A DNA stretch of 64,000 nt from NCBI GenBank assembly GCA_002118135.1, contig BDIU01000056.1, positions 62,001 through 126,000 on the forward strand. The letters are read 5' to 3'. Each line of letters starts with the position of its first letter. Position 1 is the stretch's first letter. This stretch comes from Trebouxia sp. TZW2008 (taxonomy: Eukaryota; Chlorophyta; Trebouxiophyceae; Trebouxiales; Trebouxiaceae). This document shows positions 43,231-55,800 of the stretch, one piece after another. Under the pieces are notes generated by a model that ran no database searches, had not been told where the DNA came from, and worked only from the letters and a program-made list of their open reading frames with translations. A program made the position numbers and the translations under genes.

Positions 43231-46190
43231 TCATGGTCCCTGAAATCGCTGTCTCCTTGCATCAATAACTCGAAACTCTTCTTCTTCTTGCATTTCTCTC
43301 AGCAATTGCTCTTGCTCCTCTTTAGGCGCTGAGTGATCCCAGTTGGCGGCGGCTTCACTAGCATCAATCAGCCTTCTTACTTCTTCATCATTACCTTGGT
43401 AACCGCGGTAGTCTGTTCCAATTTCGTAGTCTGCATGTCTCATGATCAAATTCTGCAAAACAAGTGACAATAGGTTGATTCATTGATCTGGTACCTGAGC
43501 CCATGCAAATGCAGAAAAAAATAATGGGTTGGCAAACAATATGTGAGCTTGTAGATTGGTCCAGTCACCTCGGTCACATGGTGCTCCCATGGCTGAACCT
43601 TCTTCCTGAATTGTTTTGTGGTGCTGACGCTAGGCTGAAGCTGAGGGTGCTGAAGAAGTGGCCTCACCAGTTTGTCTGTAACTTTAAGATAGGTCCGCCC
43701 TTTACGAGCTTCACATGCGCAGAGGTAGGGTTCAGGGTTTGAGGGCAATGTGCACTACATTTACATGTGATGGTGATGGCAAACTGTATCATAGGCAAAG
43801 CGAACACACCGTTCGGTAAGCCTCCAGATGTCTTATTTGCAGTTCCTGTGCAGCCCGGCTCTTGGGCTCGCTGGTAGTGGACAGGTATGCTAACCGCATT
43901 CTGGCTTTCTGCAAGACAGCAGTACAATGGCTACAAGCAATGACGACAGGACAATGACTACAGTACAATCACTACAGTACAATGGCTAAAGTACAGTGAC
44001 TACTGTACAGGGGCTACAAGCAGTGACTATAGTACAATGACTAAGTACAAAGACTGCAGTACAAGGACTACAGTACAAGGACTACAGTACACGGGCTGTA
44101 GTGCAGAGGCTACTGTACAAGGGCTACAAGCAGTGACTACAGTACAATGACCAAGTACAGAGACTGCAGTAAAAGGACTACAGTACAAGGACTACAGTAC
44201 AAGGGCTGTACTGTACAATGACTACAGTACAGTGACTGCAAACAATGGCTACAGTGCAATGACTACAGTACAATGGCTACAGGATATTGACTACAGTACA
44301 ATGACTACAAACAAAGACCGCAGCACATGGAGCAAGTTTGCATGCAAGACATGCAGTAGCAAGTAAGAAAGAAAAGAAAACTCTATGCCACTAGGCGTTA
44401 TGATGAGAGTTGTTGTGTTTAGAGCTGGCCTGGGAAGCAGTAGTGAGTAAAGCAAGAAGCGTGAAGAAGACAAACGCCAGTCAAAGAGACTTCTCACCAG
44501 AAGCTTATCATCCACATTTGCCAGTCTGACTCCAAATGGTCTGGTCTCTCTCAGTTCCCTTGTGATTGTCTTACTGCGTAAGTTGCCTGCAACACAGAAA
44601 CTATGAGTGCTGCGGTGATTTTGCCTTATTTGGACAACTGACATGGAGATGTGCTTGATGTGAGGACAAGGCAACCGAGAACCCAGCACTGCATTGTCAC
44701 CGCAGTGGTATCTCTGAGTAAGGACAATTTGACATCAGGACAGTTTGCTTGGTGACCAATGCAGTTGTTATAAAGAGTCTGTGAAGCCATTTTTATCAGT
44801 CACTGCAGAGCCGCTGGGGAGAAGTCCATATCTTCAACTGCAGAAAACCAATTTGACAAACGCAAAAGGAAGATTCAAATCCCTTGCAGAGTCCATCACT
44901 ACTGTATGAGCGCTACACAGAGTCTTGCTCACAACAGCTGCAACATTCTGTCAAACCCCACAGGAACATTCGTTTCATCATGATTTTTTCAAAGCATCTG
45001 CTAGGCAGGCTTTGAAACCCAGCAATCAGGTGCGTACAGGCGTAATCAGCTGCCTTCACGCAAATCTGTTAGAAGCTGTTTGAACCAACTCAGCTTAACA
45101 TGCAAGGCAGAGGAATGGTTGTACACCAACATTCCAGGTCAAGGGTCCAAACCCTTAGGGCCGGCCGAGGAAGATTTGGAACGACATTGTTTTGTCTGAT
45201 AAGCAAGGCAGACAAATCCTTGTACACCAACGTTCCAGGTCAAGGGTCCAAACCCTTAGGGTCAACCGAGGAAGATTTGGAGCGACATTGTTTTGTCTGA
45301 TAAGCAAGGCAGACAAATCCTGTACACCAACGTTCCAGGTCAAGGGTCCAAACCCTTAGGGTCGGCCGAGGAAGATTTGGAACGACACTGTTATGTCTGA
45401 TAATCAACAGTTGAACGTCCGACGCCCTGACTATGGTGCTTGGCACAAGCCAGCCTTGCGAGATAGCACTTGGCCCACACACACCTAGCACATGTGCTAG
45501 ACAGCGTAATTGATGCATTGTTATAACCGGTGTTTGTTAGTGCCACAAGAATAGCAAGGTAGCGTGGGAGAAAATGCTCGTCCTGCACAAGATAGGTCAG
45601 CAACCATGCACACTTAGAGCAGCAAGCACCTTTCAAGCCAGCAATCCTGGGCGGCCTGTATAAAGAGAGGCTCTTGTCAAGACGTCTAACGGCACAGACT
45701 TCTTTGTGTAGAGCAGCAATGGTTGACTAAACCTGGGAACTACAGAACTGCTGCAAACTGTCACCAAACAGCCAGAATTTGTTGCATTGAAAAGGGCAGA
45801 CGTTGCACACAAACTGCATTGTTCTGCATCTGCAGCTGCAAAGCTGAGTCACGTGCGACAGCAGCAGCAGCACGAATGACTGAAACAATGACTCACTTGC
45901 TAGAGCAGCAACCCCAGTGACTAAAACAGTGAATCACCTGCTAGAGCAAGAGTATCAATGACTGAAACAGCAACTCACCTGCTCCAACAACTACAACGCC
46001 ATACATCATCTGCCTCCCAAGAGGTTGTCCTTACAAAGAGAGTTTACTGTAAAAGGCTGACTCACCTACTAGAGCAGCAGCGCCAATGACTACAACGCCA
46101 TATATTATCTGCCTCCAAGTGATGCCCACTTTCCAGCTCCAGCCTGGTGAGTCTGCGTCCCCTTCCTCCTCTGCACCTGCAATGCCAAAT
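43231..46190 (-). CDS. Membrane-anchored, highly charged protein, unrecognised; possibly 3' part of the 47660-48247 gene
   Basis: Exons in transcription order: about 46177-46064 (EEEGDADSPGWSWKVGITW then a hydrophobic helix IIYGVVVIGAAALV); about 44580-44510 (TITRELRETRPFGVRLANVD); about 43910-43815 (RMRLAYLSTTSEPKSRAAQE); about 43720-43570 (LQPSVSTTKQFRKKVQPWEH); 43457-43231 terminal (RHADYEIGTDYRGYQGNDEE, ending RRQRFQGP). Strong charge, a lone transmembrane segment and good splice sites argue for a real gene; its identity is unknown. It lies downstream of the thioredoxin-fold exons on the same strand with no start codon found between, so one gene is likely but not proven. Confidence 0.45.
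43925..44330 (+). repeat. Short-period array (ctacagtacaatga)n
   Basis: About 25 irregular 9-15-base units of actacagtacaatg type, in an intron. The inner CTACAGTAC / GTACTGTA words allow many small hairpins. Confidence 0.9.
45110..45415 (+). repeat. ~100-bp tandem repeat, three copies
   Basis: Copies begin near 45119, 45219 and 45320 with tgtacaccaacgttccaggt, continue tccaaacccttagggtcggc and end ttttgtctgataagcaaggc. Differences are only a few bases per copy. Confidence 0.95.
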
Positions 46191-46864
46191 CACACTGCAA
46201 AAATTTGCCACATGCTACTAATGGGATGAAGCCCCGATAGAGCAATTGCTTGCAACACAACTTGTGCAGCTACTTTGCGGTCGCTCATGACTGGCAGCTG
46301 TCCAGTGGTGCACCAAGTCAAATGCCTGCTGATTGCTGATCTGAAGCAGCATTTCTGAGCTGCATCTATAGACAGAGCTTTCTTTTATGACGCCTGTTGT
46401 ACTTTTCCTTTTTTTTCTGGCAATGGCAATGGAAGTTTCAGCCATGTCTGCGCAGTCCACGGTATAGAACAGTGCATGCAGTCCTTCAAAACGCATGCTG
46501 GATAGGCTCAGCAGGCGCAGCTGGGTACATACTGGAGCAATCGATTGTCTCCAAAGAGTTCACTTTTGTGCTGACCTACACCATGTATACTGGATATGGA
46601 GGGTGAAGAGGTCTTGTACACATTGATCTGCCAAACATGCAGGCTTGGTGCTGTATCAGCACGCAGAGACCACCATGACTGGACAAGCTCAGTGCAATAG
46701 ACATGTCTGCATCCACGTATGCAGATGTGTGGCTATGTGCAAGTTGCAGCGAGCAGCAATCACTTGCTCTGCCCGCAGAAGATTTCTTCTCCCTCCATAT
46801 CAAGTATGAATGGTTCAGCTTGGCACAAGACCAAACTGGTTGCGACTGGTTGGGTACAGATGAT

Positions 46865-47010
46865 TGCTCCAGGACTACATTGAGGGGTGGTCGGGTGGGT
46901 GAGTGGGTGGGTGGGTGGGTGAGTAAGAGAGTGAGCAAGGAAACAATTTGGTGAGTGAGTGAGTGAGTGTGTGCATGCGTGCGTGCGTGCGTGCGCGCGT
47001 GCATGCATGA
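46865..47010 (+). repeat. Compound microsatellite (GGGT)n-(GAGT)n-(GCGT)n
   Basis: Low-complexity run beside a family 2 element. Antisense frames reading THARTHACTHS are artefacts. A complementary run (CTGT, CTCA, CCCA units) lies at about 52590-52795, also beside a family 2 copy. Confidence 0.93.
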
Positions 47011-47229
47011 TTTGGGCTGAATATGCAGCACAGAAGCTGACCTCCAAGCTGTCTGCACATTGAAGTCAGAGAGCCCAAAGCTTGCCCAGTCAAAACCTGC
47101 ATGCAACCAGATGACTTGTATATCTTGGACACAACAATATTTGAAATGTTGATCAGTGCCAAAGGTAATGCTTATGAACAGGATCATAGCAATCTGCTGC
47201 TAGATTGCAACCAGCAGACATTTTCCAGC

Positions 47230-47640
47230 TGAGCTCATGCTGCAAATCGGTGCCTGTCATGGTGTTGCTCAGCAAGGAATATGTCGCAAACCAGTGACCC
47301 CCGTGGTGTCATTCAGGGTATTGTTCAGTCATGCTCATGCTGCAAAACAGTGCCTGCCATGGTGTCATTTAGTAATGATCATGACGCAAAGCAGTGACTG
47401 TCATGGTAGTCTTCAAAGGTGCTCATGCTGCAAATCAGCGCCTGTCATGGTATCATTCAGCTATGTTCGTGCTACAAATCAATGCCTGTCATGGTGCTCG
47501 AGCCTTTCATGGTGTGATTCCACTGTGCTCACAAATCAGTGCCTGTCATGATGTATTCAGCCGTGAGCATGCTGCTAGTCACTGCCTGGTGCGGTCTGTT
47601 TCACGACCATGCTCATGCTGTACATCAGTGCTTATCATGC
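47230..47640 (+). repeat. ~55-60-bp tandem repeat, about seven diverged copies
   Basis: Unit pattern: gctcatgctgcaaatcagtg then cctgtcatggtgtcattcag. It lies in the intron after the thioredoxin-fold exon ending at about 47660. Confidence 0.85.
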
Positions 47641-47659
47641 ATCCAGAGTGAAGAAGTCA

Positions 47660-48247
47660 CCTCTGCAATTTCCCCTTCCTTGAAGAGTACATAGGCTGGT
47701 ACACTGGGCAGGCCAAATTCAGCTGCTAAGCCCTGCAATGAAAGGCGTCAGAAATTTCTTCCAAGTGCAGCCATCTGGCATTAGCAACATGTGAGTAACG
47801 ACGGGAATCCAAAAGCAAACAGGGTTTGTGGCTGTCTGGTGTTACTTGAGAGCATGCTTCTGGAAGTCGACTCAAACCTGAAGGCTTGGCATACTGAGAT
47901 CCACCTCGGCGAAGTCTGAATTGCTGAGGTCTGATTGCTTGGAAGCCTGACTGAGATGCGTTTGGGCTTTCTGAGTGAGTCCTGCATTGACCCCCCTCTG
48001 CAAGCAGCAGAAACGTTCGGACACACCAATACACACAACGAGTATGACCGAGGCGCATTGCGCTTGCAGATACTGCAAAACAGGAGCGCACGCCGCATGT
48101 TGGCTAGCCCAGACACACCTTGTAAAAGAGAACCACGACAAGACGCTCGGTGGACCTTGACAGCAATTTGTCGAACTGGCCCTCTGAAGCAAGGTGATAC
48201 ACCCGGCTTTTGAGAGTTTTGAGCGGGCGTGACTTGCGAGGGGGCAT
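47660..48247 (-). CDS. Divergent thioredoxin-fold protein, N-terminal exons
   Basis: Start ATG at 48247. Exon 1 (48247-48119) is MPPRKSRPLKTLKSRVYHLA followed by a beta-strand LVVVLFYK. A second exon (about 47993-47874) reads NAGLTQKAQTHLSQ and DFAEVDLSMPSLQ, and a third (about 47712-47661) reads LAAEFGLPSVPAYVLFKEGE. The FYK strand, the (F/V)-A-x-VD strand, and the cis-Pro loop SVPAYVLFKEGE are the order of a thioredoxin fold. The CxxC active site expected after FYK is absent in the visible exons, so it would be redox-inactive unless a small exon was missed. It probably continues into the membrane and charged exons listed at 43231-46190. Confidence 0.55.
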
Positions 48248-49772
48248 CCGGACAAGTTCCGAAACCGAAGAGCTGTCTGTGCACGCTCCGCAACGAGCAA
48301 AAAGCTGTTCTGAGCAAAAAGCTGTTTCGAGCTAAGCTAGGGTGCCGCCGAGGGTTTTTAGTAAGTCCCATCCAGATGAGTCTGTCTAAATTCAAAGGGG
48401 ACAGACCCGATCTGATTGTGGTGCAGCAATCTCGTCATTCCTCCAGGGCAAAAGCTATGTTCTTGACACAAAGGATTTGCTTTGCATGCTGTTGTCTGTG
48501 TATGTTACCCCCTGTTGGATCCCCAAGATCTCAGATTAAGTGGTGTCCTGTGGGACCCCTGCACAATTGCTCAAAAGTCGTTCAGATTCCACAACGGAAA
48601 ACCGCAAAAAAGAAAGCAGCATTGAGTGCAGAAGCTGTTCCCACCAGACTCGACATTGTCTGCAGACACTGTTGAAGCATATTGTGTGTTGCAACATGTG
48701 TTTATTGTGTCTCAAAGTACAGGTGTAGCAAGCTACCATCTGAGTGGGCTAGCGCAGAGCAGAGGCCTGAAAGTCGCCAGTCAGAGCATTGCCAAACTTG
48801 ACAGCCTGCAAGAGTGAGAATTTGTATTCGTCACTCCTGCATGAACAGGGTTGAGGTGCGATTTGCATATTACAGCACGTTGCCATAAGGGTCAAAAACG
48901 GTAGAGACCCCAGCCTGCCATATGCATTCAGACCTTGATGAGCGTCAAGTTGAGCACACAGCAGACGTGCTTAGCATGCATCACCATGTTTACGTGCAGG
49001 AAGCGGCCTGTCAGAGAAACATCCAAAAGCTTTTTCAACCTTCTGCAGTACACAAGTGGCCAACGCAGAATGCTAACAAACACAGCTTGCCACATCATGC
49101 AGAACTATGCCTGGGGAAGAAAACGCAATTTGAAGTACAACGTTTACGATACTACCAGAACACGAAAACAGAGCAGCAAGGCAAGCTCAAAAGTAAAACG
49201 AGGCTGTAACATGACACGAATGATCCACCTGCCATCTGCTACTATACATGGCATTACAACATTGCAATTGGCTACAGATAACAGATGACACCCCAGACTG
49301 CAATTGCAAGGCTTGCACTTTTTGAAAAAGACTGCGCATGCTGAAATGTGGTGTGCAATCTGGCTCTAGCGCTAGTCACACTGTTGCTGAGTTGGTGCTC
49401 TGGAAGCAGACTCCCAGTCAGACTATTATACAGGTATACAAGGTACATTGGCACAGGCATGGAGCAAGCCCAACAAGGCCCAAACCAGCATCTTGACCCC
49501 GCCTTGATTGGACTACAACAGCAAGTCTTTCAAAGGATGCTTTGCCCTACACTCACAAGTTTTGGGCTGCTTCCGCTCGCAACGGCGCACCCAATAAGGC
49601 AGGCGAGAGCGCAGCATTTCTGGATTTTTGTCAAGTTTTCATGCAAGAAACTCACATGTGCCACTTATGATGTCAGACGCTCTGGTCTGGCACGCTTCTT
49701 CTGGACTTGCGCTTGTCTTGAGAGTCGTCAAGATTCGTCAGAATTAGTATCATGATCTTCTAAGTAGGTAGA
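48248..49772. other. Region without a supported gene
   Basis: This contains an open frame at 48229-48675 (+) with an internal ATG near 48376 (MSLSKFKGDRPDLIVV) and a basic stretch RKTAKKKAAL. It could be a small gene divergent from the thioredoxin-fold gene, but I found no partner exons or known family. The 49348-49755 (+) frame is likewise unsupported. Confidence 0.3.
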
Positions 49773-49777
49773 TTACA
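49773..49777 (-). terminator. Putative polyadenylation signal of the large repeat protein gene
   Basis: TGTAA on the minus strand about 47 bases beyond the stop at 49824. Confidence 0.5.
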
Positions 49778-49823
49778 CAGATGAAGAGGCGCGTGCCATC
49801 AGACTCCTCAGAAAGTCAGAATC

Positions 49824-52800
49824 TTAGTCGCTGTCATACCCAAAGTCCCAATCAAACTTGGCAGCGGAACTGCTCTTGCTGTCATCAGCATCATCATCTG
49901 ACCCAGTGATTACCACAGAAATAGGCAAACTCTGCCTTGAATCGTCTGGTGTGTTCACAGTGACTCTGACACGGCCAGTGTCCTGGTGGAGATCTGTTTT
50001 GTCATCTGGAAGCTCAACCGTCACCTCCACATCAAATGAGTCATCCTTGCCTGCAGCTGCGTCAGCAGCAACAAAAGCTGCTGCTGGGAATGCCTTGGCT
50101 GACTCATCAGCTTCCATCATAGCTGCTGCTGCTGCAGCCCTGTCAGCAACTGTGCCAGTAAATGCCACTGAAATTGGGGCTGAAGCTGCGTTGGCTGACT
50201 CCTCAGCTTCCATAATAGCTGCTGCTGCAGCAGCCCTATCAGCAACTGTGCCAGTAAACGACCCTGAAGCCGGGGCTGAAGCTGCTTTGACTGACACGTC
50301 TGGTGCTGCGACAACTGCTGCTGGTGATGCAGCTCTGTGGGTAGCTGCTTGGGCAGCTTCAGGAGCAGCTGACTCTCCAGAGTCTCCAGCAGCAGCAAGC
50401 ACTGCAATTGCTGCCGTGTCAGTAGTTGCTGATGGTGCAGAGCTGCTGTTGCCTGTAGCAGTAGGTGCTGGTGTTGGTGCTGCTTTTGACACAGCAAAGG
50501 CAGCAGTCCCTGTGGGAGCAGCAGCACCAGCCACAGATCTGGGGCTATCACTGACGCTGTTCTGAGCAGATGTGGTGGTGACACTAGGATTCTGAGCTGT
50601 GTCTTTGGGGGTTGCATCAAGGGATGAGGACTGGTTGGGCTTGACTGCATGAGGCACCATGTCAAGAGTTGACTGCAAATCACGGCCCCACTCATCCTGG
50701 GCTAGCTTCATAGGCTCAGCACCCTCTTTCTTGCCGCCTGCCTTCACAGCACCAAGTCCTTGAACCATGAACCCATCATCCTGTGACTTGCTGCCTGCCC
50801 GAGTTGATGTAGATCCTTTGTTGACAGGCGCTTTCATCTGTATCTTGCTGCCTGCCTGATTTGCAGTAGATCCTTTGTTAACAGCCGCTTCACCCTGTAT
50901 CTTGCTGCCTGCCTTGACATCGTTGAGCTTTTCGACAACGGACCAGTCATCCTGTGACTTGCTGCTTGCCTCACTAGCTGGGGAGCCTTCCTTAACAGGG
51001 CTGTCATCTTGTGGCTTGATGCTTGCCTTGGATGCCTGCATTGAATGGTGATGCAGATCAGAGCTGGCCTGGCTCAAGACTGTTGTAGATGATACAATGA
51101 CCTCTCTTTGTAACGACTGCTTTGGTTGCCAGTTAATATTGTCCTTCCATCGAAGTTTCCTTACTCAGAGTTACTACTGCAGTCAAAATGCAGTGCTTAA
51201 GTCCCCATTTACCTTGTTCTTACATCGAGAGTGTCCTTACATCAGGAATCGTTACAAAGAAAAGTGTACTGATGGCAAGAATGCATTGACATGAGTGGCT
51301 GAAATGAGCAGAGCTGGATCCTGAGACACACGTACCATATGAATTCATCGTACATGGGTCTAGTTCAAGGTTTTAGGGATTGTTGAAGGAGGAGGCTTTT
51401 AGGGCCTGAAGGATTTGGCTAGCCAGAACAAAGGCAAAAACTAAGCCCTCAACCCCGAATTTACACCCCAAATGCAATTTTGCATACCATACAATACCAT
51501 GATTCGACACGTGTGACTGAGGGAGCTGGACGCACTGGCAATGCCCGAGTCAAGCAGCACATGTCTAACGTAACACTCAAGGCATAACATGCAGTACGCG
51601 GTATTTGAGGGTATGAATCACTGAGATGGAGTGCAAATTGAAAAACACGCAACATGCTGGCGCCAATACACAGTATGCATATATAACATGCAGGATCAAT
51701 CAGGCATGCATTGACTATTGCACACTACCCACACTGTGCCTAGCAATGCAAGACTTGTACCACCCACACCTGACAAATTATGGTAGAAAGTTTAAGCAAT
51801 CAGACTTAAACTATTATGACTGGGCATGGAGAAGCAGATGAGCCCAATGCACATGCAAGTTTGTTGGAGTGCCTGACCTGTGATGCAGATGCCAACCATG
51901 AAGCAGCAATTTGCTCAGCACAGCAAGTGCAGTTGCAGAATGAAACAATGCCCAGGCATGGATTGACTTTTGCACACTATTCACTTTGAGCATGTCAAAA
52001 AAGATGAGCCCAATAGACATGCAAGGTGCCCAATAGACATGCAAGGTGCCCAAATGCCCAACCTGTGATGCAGATGCCATTTTGAATTCGAGCTGGAGTT
52101 TTTAAACTAGATATGAACAACTTTCGACCCTAAAGCAGCATCTTGCTCAGCGCAGCAAGTGCAGTTGTAACATGAAACAATGCTCAGGCATGCCGTGACC
52201 TTTGCGCGCGTTGGGCTTGACAATTCAGGACTTCTACCACACGCACCTGGCAATGCATAGTAGAAGGTTTAATCAAGCAAACAAGCACTATGATGCATTG
52301 ATGTTTCACTCATTCTAAATGTGTGCTAGACAGGCTCAGCAGGCCCAGCTAGGTACATACTGGCGCAATCAAGTGCAACCATGATTAGGCATGGTGGAGC
52401 AGATGGGCCCAATGTTCACGCAAATTTGTTGTAGTGCCTGACCTGTAATGCAGATGCCAAACATAAAGCAGGATCTTGCTCAGATAGCCATTTCTCCAGT
52501 TGATGCAGGGGCATGTTAAGCAGCTTGGTCCGCACCCTCCTGTGAACAAACACAGCTACGTCAACCATTAAAGTGTCTTTCACTCATTCGCTTGTTCTGT
52601 CTGTCTGTCTGTCAATCTGTCAGTCATCGGTTAAATTACTCACTCTACCTCTCTTGCTTGCTCACTTACTACCCCTTTCTCTCTCTCTTGCTCGCTCACT
52701 CGCTCACCCATCCACCCTCCCCGCCACCCACCCGCCCGCCCACCCACCCACTCACTCATTCCCTCACGCACGCTCGCACTCACTCACTGACCATTTGAGT

Positions 52801-55800
52801 CATGCATGCATGCAGACATGCATTCTAGACAAGCTCAGGGGGTCCAGCTAGGTATATACGGGAGCAACCAAATGTCTCATAACCAGTTCAGTGTTGAGTA
52901 AGTCTATGCCAGTCGAGATAGATTTCACAAGATTGCATGCATCGGCAATTAATCTAGACATGCATGTCAACGCCAGGGCAGTCTAGGCAGCCTGTTTGCA
53001 TTGACTGAATGGTTTAGCGTAGCACAGGGCCAGACGGGTAGGAGACAGTTGATTGCTCCAGTACGTACCTAGCTGGGTCTGCTGAGCCTGCCTAGCACAC
53101 ATCTAGAATGAAATAATAATGACTTGACTAAACAAGGTGCACTTGCGCAGTAGCACAAACAGACTGGACATGTTGCACTTGCACGGCAGCACAAACAAGT
53201 CTTTGCAGTGGAGACGGACAGTGCAGCAACTTGTTTCCTGGACAGTTGCATTAGACTTGATGCTGCGATGAAAGCGCATGAATGGGATGGCATTGCTGTC
53301 TGACACGTATACAGTCGCAACAGCAGAGCAAGTTGGGTTTGCAAGGCACCATTGGACGGGTTGATAGCCTAGAAGAGGCGCTTGTTGACATGTAGCACAA
53401 ATCCGTTGTGTCACAGTTCATACTCACCCGTCAGAGGTCATCAACATGGGAACCATGTGCAGAATCTTGTTGGCGGCTTTCAGCGCTGCTTCTTTTTCCT
53501 CCAGCTGGACTTGAGTTCTGGCCAATTCTGCCTGAACAGCCACTAGCTGCTCCAGGGTCTGCTTCTGCTTGGCTTGTGCTGCTTTGAGAGCAGTACCTGA
53601 GGGCTTGTCCTTCAGCTGGGTTTGAGTTCTGGCCAGTTTTGCCTCGGTAGCCTTCAGCTGCTCCAGGGTCTGCTTCTGCTTGGCTTGTGCTGCTCTAAGA
53701 GCAGTGCCTGAGGGCTTCTCCTTCAGCTGGGATTGAGTTCTGGCCAGTTCTGCCTTGACAACCTTCAGCTGCTCCAGGGTCTGCTTGTGCTCATCCTTGG
53801 CTTGTGCTGCTATCAGGGCAGTGCCTGAAGCCTTCTCCTTGAGCTGGGATTGAGTTCTGACCAGTTCTGCCTTGACAACCTTTAGCTGCTCCAGGGTCTG
53901 CTCATGTGCATCCTTCGCTTGTGCTGCTTCAAGAGCAGTGCCTGGCGGCTTGTCCTTTAAGATTGCATGTAGCTTGAGTGCTTCATCCTGCAGGGACATT
54001 GAAGGCTCAGTTCTAAGGATTGCATGCAACCTGAGCGTGTTGTCCTGCAGGGACCATGACTGTGCTGCAGCGTAGGACAGCACTCAAAGAGGGTCTGCTT
54101 ATGATTGGCTTAAGCTGCTTCGAGCGGTGCCTGACAGCTTGTCTTTCAAGGTTGCGCGTAGCCTAAGTGCTTTGTCCTGCATATTATTACAGCTTGTCTT
54201 TGCATGGCATGACTACTTCACATGCCATTGCTGACATCGGCAACTTTGTATTCTTTGCCTGCCAGATCAATCCTGAAGACGTTGTAGATTCTGAAAAAAA
54301 CAAGCAGTGTCATATACGACAATGACACCCACAGATGATGCATGTCGACATTCCAGCACATGTGCAAGGTGTCCGGGTCTGCAGCGCTATTTCTTCAGGC
54401 CACCCTGGTTTGAGCATCACTGCTGGACTAGATGATGGTCGACTATCTCTGATCAGCTACCTTTGATTGCAAGACACGTTCAGCTATGCTCTCAAGCCAG
54501 GAGCTTCATCAAGTCACATCGGGCTCCCTAGCGCAGACATTGAATTCTAGTAAGACATTGCTGAAGACAAAGCGCCAAGAGGAAAGTACCTACCAGCGCG
54601 TTTTGACCTTTCCAGTCTTGACCATAGCAGCTTTTCCAAAGTCCAATTTTTTCCAGCAGCACTTTGAAAACATGAAATGTTTTACTGTCACAAATAGTGA
54701 CGTTTAATAAACCACATACAAAAAGAAAATTGCTCCTAACTCTGAGAAAGGTTCTTTCCAAATAGATCTTGTCATGTTGTATTGCTAATCTTTCCTGCCT
54801 TTTTTGATTTACAATTGCGGGCATGACACAGACATTGCTAAAGACGCAACATCGCCAAGAGAAAAGTACCTGCCAACGCTTCTTAGCCTTCTCAGTCTCA
54901 ATCACAGCAGCTTTTTCAAAGTCCACGCTCTCCTGCCTCAAGGTCAGTTGCTCTTCCAAATCTTCCACCTGACTCCTGGCCTCCGCCAACTGCAAACAAC
55001 AAAAAACCTTGAAATAATCTAACACTGTTGCTGACGTCAGCCAGCGGCGTCCAGAACTGCAGCATTGAATGTTTGGATCATGTTATTAACCTCAGCCAGC
55101 TGTAAACAGCGTAACAGCTCTAAAGGGCTGAGTCTTGATATTGGCCTCAGCCAGCTGCAAACAGCACAACATTGTTGACTGCTGGAGTCTTGCTGTTGAC
55201 CTCCACAAGCTGCAAACGGCACTGCCTTTCTTGCCGATTGGATGATGTTGATCTCAGCCAGCTGCAAACAGCACCACAGCTGTGAATGGCTCAATCTTGA
55301 TATCAGCTTCAGCCAGCTGCGAAAACGCATTGCACACTTGCATGTTTGGGTCATGGTTTTGAACCCAGCCAGATCCAAACAGCACTTTGCCCTTGAATGC
55401 TTGGACAACGTTCACGTTGGCTGTCAAGGTATTTGCATAGACGTGATGTCCGCAATGCAAGGGACATGCTGCAGGATGGCATGATATGCAGACTTCATGG
55501 AAGCCTCTGACATCTGAAATTCCTTTAGCTCGTCGCCATTGCTTAGCAAGGGACATGAGCAGCTGTGCATGCAAGTAAGAGAGAGGGGTTTGTGCTTGCA
55601 TTGGTGAAAGCAAGTATGCAACTGGGAGGGGTGAAGACCAAGTTGACAAACCATTCATGTGCAACAATACAGAAAGCAAGACCAAGAAATTGTACCCAAC
55701 ATTCTCATGTCCGCCAGGCAGCTACGTTGTCTAATGCATGCATGATGCCCAAGGTTGAATTGCATTGAGGAAAGGGCTCACTTGCCATGCAAGCATACAA

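Noticed and set aside
43925..44330. CRISPR-like short repeat array
   Set aside because: Units are contiguous and irregular with no spacers, in a eukaryotic intron; it is a simple tandem repeat.
46760..47187. THARTHACTHS-type frames
   Set aside because: Microsatellite translation.
49858..50565. 235-residue Ala/Val-rich plus-strand frame
   Set aside because: Antisense shadow of the Ala-rich last exon of the large plastid protein; the minus frame ends in a sensible acidic C-terminus and joins the gene.
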